A stretch of DNA of 64,000 nt from assembly GCA_017163975.1 (NCBI GenBank), contig JAFFSR010000242.1, positions 2,443,001-2,507,000 on the forward strand. The letters are read 5' to 3'. A model generated the notes under the pieces. It ran no database searches, was not told the origin of the DNA, and was given only the letters and a program-made list of their open reading frames with translations. Source of the DNA: Anastatus disparis (lineage: Eukaryota > Arthropoda > Insecta > Hymenoptera > Eupelmidae). The position numbers were made by a program, and so were the translations under genes. This document shows positions 35,566 to 47,387 of this stretch, in pieces; the stretch's first letter is position 1; every line of letters starts with the position of its first letter.

Positions 35566-36957
35566 ATGGTTGATTATAGTCCTGATAAGATCGTTGATAT
35601 TATATTGGTTTTAGGTGAGTGTTATGGTAATTACGCAGCAGCATCAAGGATTTATGCTCAACGTTTTCCTGGAAGGCGACATCCAGCTGATATGACAATA
35701 TGTAGTATTGTCATGTCAGCTATTTCGTTCAAAGAGCTTGCAATGGACATCTTGCTCGTCAACGTCAACATCATGAATATGACGAAAATGATGCGCGAGT
35801 TTTAACTATTTTAGCAATAGTTCACCTTAAGCGCAGGCCGAACTATCTGTCTTTGTCTAATAAAGTTTTTTATCATTTATATAAACACCGTCCGTTGTAG
35901 CAAGAAAAAAATAGTAGCCCCCACTAGATATTAGTATAATAAGTAAATTTTGTGATAACAAGAAAATGATTTTATCACGTAGCTTTTGAATAATATGAGA
36001 GCTACGAATAAACTAAAATATTACCTATCTTTTTTGGTAGATCTCATATTATTCAAAAACTATGCAATAAAATAATTTGATTTTTATTACAAAATTTACT
36101 TATTATACTAATATCTAGCGGGGGCTACTATTTTTTTGATGCTACAACAGATGGTGTTTATATAAATGATGAAAAACGCTATTAGACAAAGATAGATAGT
36201 TTGGCCCCCTGTTAATCCTCAAGTTTCTACTCGCCAGGTTGAAAGAGAAATAGGTACACCACAAAGTACTGTTTCAAGAATTTTAAGAGCTCGAAAATAT
36301 CACCCTTACCACATCACTCTTACGCAGGCTTTATAGCCTAATCATCATCTGATGCGTATTGCTTTTTAGCAATGGACTTTGCAAATGATACACGATGATC
36401 TTAATTTTTTAAAATATGTGCTTTTCTCAGATGAAGCTAAATTTTATAGTGACGGACAACTTAATAGACACAACTGCCATTATTGGTCAGACGTAAATCC
36501 TTACTGATACAGACCAATAGATCATCAAAATCGATGGAGTCTTATGGTGTGGTGCGGCATTGTGAATGGTTATTTGATTGGTCCTTACTTTTTTGAACAG
36601 AACGTTGATAGACATAGTTACCTATCGCTGCTAAGATATCACTTACCAGGCTTATTAAAAGATGTTGATTTAGCAACAAGAGCAAGAATGTGGATTCAAC
36701 AAGGTGGTGCTGCACCGCATTGTGCTCTCATTATACATGCCTTTTTGAATGCCGATTACAATGACAGATGGATTGGACGAAGGGGTCCAGTTGAATGGCC
36801 TCCTTGCTCACCAGATATGACTTCACCTGATTTCTTTTTATGGGGATACTTGAAAAATATTGTGTTTGCTGAACGACCAATTGCCAGAGATGATTTTATG
36901 AACCATATTCGTAGAGCTTGTACAGCCATTCCTAGAGCTACCTTGCTTAGAATATAA
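35566..36957 (+). pseudogene. Mariner-like (IS630/Tc1) transposase relic, split by a MITE
   Basis: The 5' part (35566-35835) starts MVDYSPDKIVDIILVLGECYG, then NYAAASRIYAQRFPGRRHP, a helix-turn-helix start typical of an insect mariner-like family. The 3' part (36207-36957) gives STRQVEREIGTPQSTVSRIL, LFSDEAKFYSDG (first catalytic Asp region), WCGIVNGYLIGPYFF, WIQQGGAAPH, WPPCSPDMTSPDFFLWGYLK. In the family the second motif is normally QQDGA, so the catalytic Asp is Gly here. There are also in-frame stops (near 36332, 36369 and 36507) and a 371-bp MITE insertion. A dead element. Confidence 0.85.
35836..36206. mobile_element. MITE with about 150-bp inverted repeats inside the transposase relic
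   Basis: Left arm GGCCGAACTATCTGTCTTTG, right-arm complement GGCCAAACTATCTATCTTTG. Inner words ACACCGTCCGTTGTAGCA / ACACCATCTGTTGTAGCA, AATAGTAGCCCCC and AGATATTAGTATAATAAG are shared by both arms. The centre contains ATAATATGAGAGCTACG and AGATCTCATATTATTC, a further hairpin. It sits exactly between the two halves of the transposase frame, so it inserted later. Confidence 0.85.
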
Positions 36958-36984
36958 TAATTTTTATAGAAATTATTTAATCAA

Positions 36985-37393
36985 TTTTTGTACCGTATGC
37001 CATGTTTATACCGATCTCTTTACATTTCTTTCTTTCCAAACTAACGATATTTTCTCACATATAATCTCAGTGTATATCAACAGCGTAAATTTGGTGTTTT
37101 CAATACAATGGCACTATTTTCAAGCACTCTCGTAGTTCAATTTTAATCGTAATATGCAATACAACGAACTTAATATTATAATATGACAAATAATTAAATA
37201 AAACTAAAATCTTTTGGTTAGTTAAACTTTTCCTATAAATTCAAATTAAAATAATACAATCTAATCTATTTTTTATTTAACAAAACTTTACCGAGAACTT
37301 TAGTCATTAAAAATGAAACGAAATACAAATATAATCTTAAAAAACTATAATATATAATCTTATAAGCTAAAAATATCAATTCTGTCCGTAACA
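36985..37393 (-). mobile_element. BEL/Pao long terminal repeat remnant
   Basis: On the - strand, a polypurine tract GAGGGGGAGAAT directly precedes TGTTACGGACAG (complement at 37382-37393), the expected start of a 3' LTR immediately after the BEL polyprotein end. The LTR body is AT-rich. Its outer end is not identified and was placed just after the mariner-like relic. Confidence 0.5.
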
Positions 37394-37399
37394 ATTCTC

Positions 37400-37812
37400 C
37401 CCCTCATACAAAATTTGTTTAATTTTGTACCTCATTCGAACCTAATAATTTATTTAATTTACGTATTAGTCTAACAAATTTTCTTGAAGAAGTTTGTATT
37501 TTAGCTACTCGCACTCATTTATCTTTCCCATAAGAAACATGAATGACAGTGCGTTTTTTCCAATTATTAGGAGGTGCTTGAAAATTCGTAATTAAAACTA
37601 TATCGCCTACTTTAAGAAGTTCATCGATATGAGTCCATTTTTACGAGGTATCAATGTTAGTAAATATTTACGAAGCCAACGGTGTCTAAAATCATCAACA
37701 AATTGCTGTGAAGTTTGTCATTGTTTTTTTAAACATACATTTTTTCGTGCAGATCCAGCGAAACATGAGTCAAAAGTCTTGATTTTATTGGATTTTCGAT
37801 TTCGGTTGAAAG
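37400..37812 (-). pseudogene. BEL/Pao polyprotein C-terminus relic
   Basis: On the - strand: LSTEIENPIKSRLLTHVSLD (integrase end), a deletion, then FRHRWLRKYLLTLIPRK, and in another frame ELLKVGDIVLITNF, APPNNWKKRTVIHVSYGKD, a stop, VRVAKIQT and VRLIRKLNKLL. This is the characteristic RWLRxYLxxL...KVGDxVLI...PRNxWxxxxV tail of insect BEL/Pao elements. At least one frameshift (near 37635) and one stop (near 37528). The rest of the element is gone; its 5' side abuts hAT sequence at about 37813. Confidence 0.8.
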
Positions 37813-38666
37813 AGTATAATACTTCTTAACCATGAGCTTGTTGTAACAGTATCAACTATATCATAAATTAGCAACTCGTCACCTAGAATATTTTTAAACC
37901 AAATAATTACTGGTTTTAATATCTCAATTAATTTAAGAACTTTCCACCAAAATGTATCATTCAACATAGTTTGTTTCACATCATGACCAGTTTTATATTT
38001 GTTTTGAAATTGATACCTGTTGTAAATTATATCTATTTTCGTAAATACTTGACAAGCACGCTAAACGCAAACTCCATCTCGTTTTCTCAGACAATTTCGA
38101 GGTAGTCTACACTTTGTCTTCACCAAGAGATGATTTTTGAGCATCTTTTAAAGTTAATGTCATTTTCACAACTTTCACTATTTTCTAAGAATTATATATC
38201 TAGAGAAAAGGATTTAATACATTCATTGTACATCCATTTTCTCGAATTTGCTCATCTTTACACTTCTATCAAATGCCAAGCTTTTTTTTCAATACGAAGC
38301 ATTTTCCTATTGAGAGCCAAAGTATTTTTGCACCAACTTCCTTTATGACTATACATTTTGACACTTACTTTATTTACCAGTTTGAAAATCGACTTTGGTT
38401 TCAACGTGTTTATAATGCATGGGATCAGGTGTATTAATAGTAAAGTTCATGTTACTCTCATCATTAACATTTGAGCAAGAATCGCATTGAATTGTTATGG
38501 ATTTAGCTTGATTAATTTTTTTGTTCACTTTAATATGATTAAAAATTTTATCGAGAAGTGATTCAGCCAATGTACGGGATGGAGGATTGAAGGTCGGTCG
38601 CTAATGTGCAAGAAATTTTACGAAGTATTCATTTTTTACAAAACTTAAATATTTACCTAAAATTAA

Positions 38667-40109
38667 GGAGATGTAAAACGGACACTGCACCTGTACTCAT
38701 AAATATTGCCTATTCATCATTTTATTGTAAGAATTCGGGAAAAGAAATGCATTAGCTAATAGTACACTACCCTCCAGTCACATTTGCCCACCCTACATGA
38801 AAATCGATAAAACTTTAAAGTTTTGTGGCTCAGTGAAAAATAGTCGTAATTAAAAAATTCCGACTGGGTTTTAAAAAGGGTTTAAAAACCTTCAATTTAA
38901 GCCAAGTTGAGCAAAAAAAATTAAAAAATGCATGCCTTATGCGTAAAAAACTAGCTAAAAATATTCAATTTTTTTTGCCCCTATTCAAATGCCTGCCAAT
39001 TTTGCGGAAATTATCGAATCATAGAAAAACAAAATGGAGATAAAAGCTAAAGGAGTCACCTTCAAAATGAGCTATAGAAAGCTCATTTATGATCGATTTT
39101 ACGGTAGTTATGGTCATTTTTTATGAAAAAAAAAACGATTTTTTTAAATAGCTATTATCTAAAAAAATACGCATGATATAAAAAAATTTTTAATAAAAAA
39201 GTTGTTTATTTTTGAGTCAAAAATATAAATATTTAGGTTAAACTGAGTATCAGTAAAAAAAAGATTTTATTCATTTTTGATCCCATTGAAAAAAAATCCA
39301 TTTATTCAATATTTATATTTTAATGAATTTAAAAAAAAACTTTTCCTTCCGGATTTTAGTTAAATCTAAATATTTATATTTTTGACTCTTTTATTAAAAA
39401 TTTTTTTATATCATGCGTATTTTTTTAGATAATAGCTATGTAAAAAAATCGTTTTTTCTCATAAAAAATGACCATAACTACCGTAAAATCGATCATAAAT
39501 GAGCTTTCTATAGCTTATTTTGAAGGTGACTCCTTTAGCTTTTATCTCCATTTTGTTTTTCTAAGATTCGATAATTTCCGCAAAAATGGCAGGCATTTGA
39601 ATAGGGGCAAAAAAAATGGAATATTTTTTAGTTAGTTTTTTACGCATAAGGCATGCATTTTTCAATTTTTTTTTGCTCAACTTGGCTTAAATTGAAGGTT
39701 TTTAAACCCTTTTTAAAACCCAGTCGGAATTTTTTAATTACGACTATTTTTCACTGAGCCACAAAACTTTAAAGTTTTATCGATTTTCATGTAGGGTGGG
39801 CAAATGTGGCTGGAGGGTAGTGTATGTACCATGAAGATGATTCAGTTAAATTTTCAAATAAATTCATTCATTAGTTATTGAGAGTTTCGGGTTGCAATAT
39901 TATGTAATAAAATTTTTTGATTTTGTACCAGATATCCAAATATCTAAAAAACTAATGAATAAATTTATTTGGAATTTTAACTAAATAATCATCATGGCAT
40001 GTATATGCAGTATTGCAAGCTAATGCATTTCTTTGCTGGAAATTCAGCAATAAAATGGAAAAACATTTAATATTTATGAGTATAGGTGTAGTGTCCGTTT
40101 TACATCTCC
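38667..40109. mobile_element. TTAA-flanked MITE (piggyBac-like), host of a second MITE
   Basis: TTAA at 38663-38666 and 40110-40113 flank GGAGATGTAAAACGGACACT on the left and its complement on the right. The terminal repeats match over about 95 bp (TGCACCTGTACTCATAAATA versus TACACCTATACTCATAAATA; ends near GCATTAGC). TTAA target duplication is the hallmark of piggyBac-type elements. The right part (39828-40010) has its own inverted repeat (ATGATTCAGTTAAA versus TTTAACTAAATAATCAT). No coding capacity. It splits a hAT relic. Confidence 0.8.
38765..39822. mobile_element. TA-flanked, 1.06-kb near-perfect palindromic element
   Basis: TA dinucleotides (38763-38764 and 39823-39824) flank CACTACCCTCCAGTCACATT on the left and the complement of CACTACCCTCCAGCCACATT on the right. 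The arms of about 470-480 bp match almost base for base in reverse complement, with a spacer of about 110 bp near 39250-39355. TA duplication and the CACTACC end fit Tc1/mariner. No ORF. Transcripts would fold into a long hairpin. Nested within the 38667-40109 element. Confidence 0.85.
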
Positions 40110-40620
40110 TTAAGAAAAAAATGAATAATAACGAAATTAAAAATTTTTGTTAAGTAAAGAAATTTTATTTATACCGCCAGTAAATGTTGCCTTCGCCGAA
40201 AGGTTTTCCCATACTTCTTGATTAATAGGAGATACTTCGGCAAAAAAGTTTAAATTTTTTTAGGTTCCTTTTCTTTTTTTAAACTCTCTATATGTGTTGA
40301 AGAACTATAATCATACAAACGATTTTCTTGGTTTTCCGATTCTGCGCTACTAGATAAATCAGGAGTATCAATTTTTCTTTTTTTTTATTTCCTCAGATGA
40401 CTATTTATCATTTATTGCACTTTTAACATATGCAGGATATTCATTACCAGAATATGTGAACATTTAATCCAATAAATGCTCGCACATTCGGTTAAGTTCG
40501 GTTAGGTGAGCATTTATTCCAATAAATGCTCACACATTGGTGTCGCATGACAAACGTATAGTTGCAATAATTGCATTTGTACGATTCTGATTTTTGATTT
40601 GGTAGACGTGGACTTATTAT

Positions 40621-41949
40621 GAAATGTAAAACGAGATTCTTTACTTTCGTGTCATATAATCTGACAATCATATGTACTTTGTTGCAAATTTTAGTCAACG
40701 CTATTTCACTGTCGTATTTGCAATTTATAACTCCTATTAAAAAGAAAAATTGCATAAAATCTTATTTGCTAATATAAATAATTCGTGTTGTAGAAATCAC
40801 TTGTTAAAACACTTAAAGCTCAACAACAAGAAGAAGATTTATTTTACGACTATAGAAGCTCTTAAAGATTTGTATTTGTTTGAAAGAAAAGATTATACTT
40901 TCGAACGCAAAACTCCTGCAGCGTATATAACCCGACTTGCATGAGAGAGTAACATTTTGCGTGCATCTATCGGTTGACGCTCGCGATACGGAAACCAATT
41001 TGCAGAAAAATAGCATGAAATTATTGTGATTTTGCGCTTTGACATGTGAAGGACTTATGACCGACATTTTGCCAATATTATATCGGTCATAATTAATTTT
41101 ATTTTTTTTTTAAGTCAATTTTATTTAATATAATATATAAAGATTAAAACTAAAATGTAATTATGATTAAAAGAATTAAATTTTTAAATCATTCAACAGT
41201 TATAGAATCGGTTTATTTATTTATTAAATATGCAATAAATCGGATTATGATGAAATAGTAATTAAATAGCAACAATGTATCTTTTTCTTAAATTTTATTT
41301 TATGATCGATTAAATAAAACGTTAGATCTATTTAAATAAAACTTTAATATTTGTGCTCATAAAATAGATATTCATATATTCATAAAACAATTTATGTATC
41401 ATGTTTCTATAATGGACCAAAAAATGGAACCCCATAAGAGAAAGAAGAGTAAAATCTGAACAGAAGCATAACGAAGAAATATTATCTATAGTTTTAAAAT
41501 AATAAATCTGAAGATATAGGACGCACAATGAATTTATTGAAATTTTTAATTTACAAATATTGCACGGAAAGAACACCATCGTTGGGAAATCCAAATCTTT
41601 CGTTATAACAACTAAAAAATTTAGATGGATTTTGGACAAGCAAAGTCTTGGATAGTATAACCAAAGTCATTAGTTAAGTGAATTTTAGTTATGGACGCCA
41701 AAACTTTTATTGCAATAGCTATAAGAAATTTCGCATATCATTCAAATGCCAACTATTTACTTCGGTTGTAGCAACTGAAGTTTTATTTATAAAGACATAA
41801 TATATTTATATATAACTTTGAAAAATTTTAATAACTGTAATTATTTTTTAGTGCTATTTTATTTAAAAATTACGAAAATTACATTTTATAATGTGTTACG
41901 CAAAGTTATAAATATCTTATTTGTTAATTTAACAAATATTGACGGAAAA
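40621..41949. other. AT-rich intergenic DNA
   Basis: No gene supported. 40900-41060 is GC-richer (GCGTATATAACCCGACTTGC) without a recognisable element. The frame 41328-41639 (-) has no domain I can name. Confidence 0.4.
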
Positions 41950-42770
41950 GGTGTAAGTAAATCTTGTACATCAATGAGCGAATAGTTTTCTGATTCATTG
42001 ACTGTATAAGAAAAGTAATGTTTGTTTATCGACATCAGTATTCTGCAAGTCTTTACAGACTAAAAAGATATTTTTGTTGTCACTTAATACGGAATCAATA
42101 AGTCCGAAATTGTGAAAAACTTCATCTTCAGCTTTAACACTCATTGTTACGCACACTCCTTTCTTGTAATTTTGCCCATTAACTGTAATTCATTCATTTC
42201 TTGTAATTCACCCATTTTAATTGAGAAGAATTAGTACGCAATAATAATGGGCAATATTCTTTTAAAAAATAATACCCTGGAACTTGCGATAATTTAATCG
42301 ATATTTTTTTACCTGTTTCATTATTAGGTGCGAGGCTTTTTTGTAAAAAAAATCGATGTCCGAGTCGCATTACTTCTTTCTGACACAAAGTTTTTGTTAT
42401 ATTTTTTAGACTGCTAGTTGCATTAGCTACACTTTTCAAATTTGTATGTTCTAACTCAAATCTGTATGTTGCTATGTTAATAATAGGACCACATTTAAAA
42501 AATACTTTCAAACATTTTTTCAATATAATTTCTTAAAATTATATGACTATTTTTCGTAGCTTATGGGCAAGTATGATACTTGTTACTTTCCGTATAGACA
42601 AATAGAATTACCATATCATATCATCTTGTGGAATTAAATCTACAATTAACATTGAAAATCTCGATGTAAAAGTTTGCAATTCACTTCCTGACATTTTTAG
42701 TTGTTTTTCTTTTGCTTCCAAATAACTTATTTTTGAAATATTCTCTTTGATTGAATTGTGATGATAGTCG
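41950..42770 (-). pseudogene. Transposon-derived protein relic, family uncertain
   Basis: On the - strand: MSGSELQTFTSRFSMLIVDLIPQDD with W (about 42700-42615), then ORF 42523-42194 containing FKCGPIINIATYRFELEHTN, and VCKDLQNTDVD (about 42060-42025). This order recalls a large insect transposon-encoded protein family with P(L/I)xVGDxIPxDDxxW and GPLxxxxTMRFExKH motifs. The fragments are separated by frame changes, so it is decayed. I cannot name the superfamily with confidence; a CACTA-like origin is one guess. Confidence 0.45.
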
Positions 42771-44065
42771 AAACAACATAATCAGTCATTAAAAATTGTT
42801 CAAAAGTTACACTTTGCTGAAATTTTTAATTGAAATGAGTAGTCGTGAACAATCATTCCCATAATTTTTTAAAAACACCTTCAGGACCATCGTACAAAAA
42901 ATTAACTACAAAATTTTTTGAAGTATCAAAAAATTTAACATCATTCTATACTGATTGTTCTTTCACACCTGTCATTTTAGCATTTTTAGATTTAACGTCT
43001 TCATTGAGGAGTGATGTGAGGCCCTCGGTCATTTCCTTTGCATCCACTAAATATCACTAGAGATCTTTCCTGGTCAAATTGGCAAAAAAAAAGGAAAAAT
43101 CCTCAACTTCAAGGCTTCATAAGTTTACGGAAAATCATTGAGGAAAATTTAAAAAAAAGCAAATGAAAGCTCTTATAGAGTATTTTAAAATATTTTTTTC
43201 AGACTTTTTTATATCATACTCGAAAAACTGTCTGAGCGAATCCATCAAATAATGTTTATTTTCAAATTACTTTTTAACACGATAAAAAAATTTGAAAATT
43301 ATTTCATACATCGATTTTAAAAGCTCTTGAAGAGTACTTTAAAATCTTTTTTTGATATGATGATTTTTCCATTTTTTTTTACATGGTAGTGTTATCAAAC
43401 TTTCGAGCGGTACTGTATACACAACTTTAATTTATTTCTTGCATATTTACGAACATGCGGCCAAGTTAAACATACTATTTTAGTAAGTTGCCCGGTATTG
43501 CTACAATAACTTTAAATTAATTAAAATTTTGCTACTAAAAATTTTTCAAAGTATACATGTTTATAATATACTTAAGTTTATTGAAATGATTTTTTGACCC
43601 TCCCTGGCCCTATTTTGGTTTCGTATATGTATTTATATTATAGTATGTTGTATTCAGTAGAATACCCATGGAGCTAGCTAAATGGGTATTGGGGTATCAT
43701 ACCGCTCTGCTCGAAAGCTAGAGTATATTTAATTAGCAATACACTATATAATGGAGTATACAACTTTAAAATACTCCATAGTATGGAATATTATTGCATA
43801 TGCCACGCTATATTGAAGTGTATTGGCAAATATTCTACAGTTTTGTTGAACAACGTTCGGAGCAAGACACTAAAATATGTTTTTAGAAGGGTAGTAAAGT
43901 CAGCGCGCTGCTACAAGTAGGCAAACCTTCTCCGCTCTGCTATAGTTAGACAAAGATAGATAAAGAAGAGTGTCTATAGCCACACTGCTATAGTGAAAAC
44001 AAAGACAGATAAAGAAGCGTCGTTTGTTCGTTTCCGTAGTCCGCTGTCGTCGTCTCTCTCTCTCT
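42771..44065. other. Repeat-rich spacer
   Basis: No gene supported. 43600-43870 holds several small inverted repeats (ATACCCATGGAGCTAGCT with TAAATGGGTAT; GGAGTATAC and ATACTCC). 43930-44035 carries two copies of a GACAAAGATAGATAAAGAAG / GACAAAGACAGATAAAGAAG-like word, about 65 bp apart; a related word lies at the ends of the 35836-36206 MITE. A CT run at 44054-44071 abuts the non-LTR element. Confidence 0.45.
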
Positions 44066-44068
44066 CTC

Positions 44069-46350
44069 TCCCTCAAACTTATCACAATCAAACCTCGTTC
44101 TAAACCCTGGGTTTCCCAAGATATTCGTCTGTTAATGAAAAAACGTAATCTTGCTATTCGTTGGCCTGCCAGAACGGGTCGGGTTGAAGACATTCGTTGT
44201 TATAAAGTATTGAGGAGTACCATCTCTAATAAACTTGATTCGTCCAAGATTGAACATATTACGTCTCGATTGAATGCTGCATCGAATCCAAAATCTAAGT
44301 GGTCCACCTTACATAAACTTGGTTTAGCTAAAAATGTGTTGCCTCCACCTTTGCAGTATCTATCTTCTAAAGTGTTATTAGATCATTATTCTTCTGTAGC
44401 AAAAACTGGTCCTGCAATAACGCAGACTGATGTTGACGACATTCCTCTTTTGAATTCTCTACCTTAGCTTTACATTCCATGAAGTTGATATTTCTAAGGT
44501 TTAAGGACTTGTCAGATCCTCAACTTCTAAGTCCTCTGGTTGTGATTGACTTTCAGTGGACATGCTTAAATTAGTTCTACCATCAGTTGCGAAGCCCTTA
44601 ACAGATATAATCAATAAATCGCTCAGAAGTTCTTATTTTCCAGCACAATGGAACAAGGCGTTTATTTTACCTCTGGCTAAGTCTAAAACAATCGACAGTC
44701 CGGATCAAACTCGTCCTATAGCGAGACTATGCGAACCTTCTAAAATACTAGAAAGAGTCGTGCATGAGCAGTTTTTGAGATTCTTGGACTCAAATAATCT
44801 TTTGAATCAATACCAGGCAGGTTTTAGACCGGGTCACAGTACACAGATGGCGCTACTTAATGTTCTCGAGGATGCTAGGCTTGCGATTGATATGCGGAAT
44901 ATCACAGCTCTTTTATTGTTCGACTTTTCCAAGGCCTTTGCTACTGTTCCACATCGACTACTGCTTTGTAAATTACGTAAACTTAACTGTGCTGATAAAG
45001 TTATTCGATGGTTTGCATCGTATTTATATGGTAGAACACAGTCTATTAATGCTTTGGACCAAAGTGCATCGGAGGGCTGGGTTGGTCTTAATACAGGTGT
45101 TCTACAAGGTAGTGTGCTTGGGCCACTACTGTTCTCGGTCTTTATCAATGACCTTCCTGACGTTCTGCGTCATTCAAAATTCATGTTGTTCGCAGATGAT
45201 GTGCAAATTTATAGATCTTTTTTCCCAGCGATTTAACAGCTGATATTTCTCTTTTGAACAATGATGTTTCTGCTGTTGAAGATTGGGCAGTTGCGAATGG
45301 ACTGAGACTGAATGCATCTAAGACACCGGTTATTATTCTGGGCAGCAAGCAGTTTGTCTCTAGATTGGATCCTGTAACCATCCCATCTGTGTTTGTTTGC
45401 GGCCAGCCTATACCCTATTCAACGGAGGGCAAAAGTTTGGGAATTTGGATTAATCAGATGCTTAATTGGGAAAAGCAAGTCAATTTAATTGTCCGCAGAG
45501 TTCATGGTACCTTGCATCCTCTAAAATTCTATAGATATTCCCTCACCTTAACTCTTAGGCAGCGTCTGGTTGAGTCGCTTATATTCTCAATTTTTGATTA
45601 TGCATCTACTGTTTATGATGATTTATTCGAATACCAGAATCTTAAACTTCATAGAGCACTGAATGCCAGCGTGCGGTTTGTTTATGGAAACAAATTTTCG
45701 TGAGAGAGTGTCACCGCACAGAATTAATCTCGGTTGGCTCACGGTTAACAGGAGAAGGAAGTACTTTTTTTTACTCTTGCATACTCAATTATTGTCTCTG
45801 GAACTCCATCATTTTAGCTGATCGCTTTGCATGAGTTGATAATGATCCATCAATACGATCTTCCTCTCGTAGACCACCTAGAGTGCTCATTTGTCCACCA
45901 GTGCGAACTAGCGCTTTATTGAACTCATTTGTTAACGTTGCTACTAAATACATTAATGAGTACGTCACCTGTACAGGCAATTCGTTGTCATTCGATGTGG
46001 GATCAGTTTCTATGTTCAAGAGGCATGCATTTGATTGGCTTGTTGATGACGACCGTAGAGAATGGCTTTGGAGATCAGCAACGCAAATCGAATATTAAAT
46101 TATAAAATATTGATTTTCATGCTAGTCCATTTAATTCTTTATTTTGTAATTATATGTTTAGTTTTGTAACCAACTTCAACCCATAATGTTTATTAAATTT
46201 CTTTTTATTTTCTATTGTTTTTATACTAATCAATAATGTTGTCATATGTTTTTTAATTTTATTCAACGAAATGTATTCTTTTTGAGCTATACGGGGTTGT
46301 ACGCCATAGCATAATAAAATTACTCAAATCAAATCAATCAATCAATCTCT
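44069..46350 (+). pseudogene. 5'-truncated non-LTR retrotransposon (reverse transcriptase)
   Basis: The endonuclease domain is missing; the frame starts in the linker (KPWVSQDIRLLMKKRNLAIR). Stops and shifts near 44467-44550 precede RT (44556-45236), with LLLFDFSKAFATVPH (motif A), GVLQGSVLGPLLFSVFINDL (motif B) and LFADDVQIY (motif C). A frameshift near 45230 moves to 45254-45703 (DWAVANGLRLNASKT thumb region). Two more breaks lie before 46098. The 3'UTR ends in ATCAAATCAATCAATCAATC at about 46330-46348, a microsatellite tail of the kind seen in CR1/L2/Rex-like elements. The clade is inferred. The element abuts a CT microsatellite at its 5' end. Confidence 0.85.
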
Positions 46351-46513
46351 GTCGCATCTACAGACAGAAGTATACCTGCGCCGCTCAGTTCTTTACTTGT
46401 GAGAATTCATCAAATAAATAGTCTGAAAATTTATATTTTATAATAATGTTTTTTATTTGCATTTAATCTTTTTCTAGCCTCTCATATGACTTACGATAAC
46501 ATAAAATCATCTA

Positions 46514-46669
46514 CCTAATTTGGGCAAACGAAGGATACATAATATGACCTCAAATAATGTTTTATAGCTTGAACAACAATCAGTCTCGGGCTAAAGCCCT
46601 CAACCGACTACTGCTCAAGCCAAAAGCATTAGTCTCGCTCATATAAATCCTTCGTACACCCAAGTTAGG
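46514..46669. mobile_element. Palindromic MITE with TA target site
   Basis: TA at 46512-46513 and 46670-46671. Ends CCTAATTTGGG and CCCAAGTTAGG pair, and ACGAAGGAT pairs with ATCCTTCGT. The centre is GCTTGAACA, TCTCGGGCTAAAGCCCTC, then GCTCAAGCC. The central design (GCTTGARCA, CTCGGGC hairpin, GCTCAAGC) is the same as in 5615-5776 although the ends differ. About 156 bp, non-coding. Confidence 0.7.
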
Positions 46670-46671
46670 TA

Positions 46672-47006
46672 TATAAATAATGTGGCGAACATATCGAACA
46701 GATGTTCGAAAGTTTGATTTATGAAGTTGGCGGCGCAGCTATATTCATGTTTATTTATTATTATTGATTATTTTATTGTTTTGTAGTCAGACTAATTTCT
46801 GACGTCCTTGTAAGTTGACACAAATAAAACTTAATGATTTTTATTATAAATAAAATCTTATTTTGTGTACATTTATTTACCTCAATAATACACTTTAGCT
46901 TGTGTATTTATATATTTGTATATAGTGAAAAAAGTATGAGTCGAAAATCCGTTGTTTAATTTTCTCCTACTATACGTAATGAAATGCATTAAAATTTTAC
47001 ATTCAC
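46672..47006. other. AT-rich flank of the Gypsy provirus
   Basis: No gene recognised. The boundary to the LTR is placed at 47007, where identity with the other LTR begins. Confidence 0.5.
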
Positions 47007-47387
47007 GAAAAAAAAGAAAGAAGAGAAACAAAAAACTTAAAAAAAATGAAAAAAGAAAGAAAAAAAAAACATTAATTTTTAACTTATTTAGTGCAGAATT
47101 ATATTTGCAAAAAATAAAAATGGTTCACTTCATATTAACATAAGAAAAAAAAAAGTAGCAAAGGAAAAATTAAAAGTAAATGTATAAGCGTTAGTTTAAT
47201 CTTACGCCTTGCGTTAGATAAGCTGATTGACTGAGTTTTTATTTTAGCTATTTGTAAGGTAAAGTTTGTTACTTCAGAAAAATGTTAGTTATAGAAACAG
47301 GAAAAAGTAAAGTATTTACTTTTACTTAATGTTAGATTTATTGATTTGTTTGTTAATTTATGTATAAATAAATAAGAATTGAAATAA

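Larger units (their letters stand above)
37813..40620 (-). pseudogene. hAT transposase relic, interrupted by nested MITEs
   Basis: Pieces run 5' to 3' on the - strand. A BED-type zinc finger (about 40600-40490) shows YKCNYCNYTF and CSPNRT. A linker at about 40400-40270 shows IDTPDLSSSAES. Then comes the 1.44-kb insertion 38667-40109. After it, FVKFL, a stop, RPTFNPPSRTLAESLLDKI (about 38640-38520), TIQCDSCSNVNDESNMNFTIN (38500-38430), and NDTFWWKVLKLIEILKPVI (37960-37890). Order and spacing match a hAT transposase with N-terminal BED finger. The 38090-38370 stretch is too decayed to read. The C-terminal dimerisation region is missing on this side, cut by the BEL remnant. Confidence 0.75.

Noticed and set aside
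38130..38348. 72-codon + strand frame
   Set aside because: Lies antisense within the hAT relic and shows no domain.
44834..45148. 104-codon - strand frame
   Set aside because: Shadow of the reverse transcriptase gene on the other strand.
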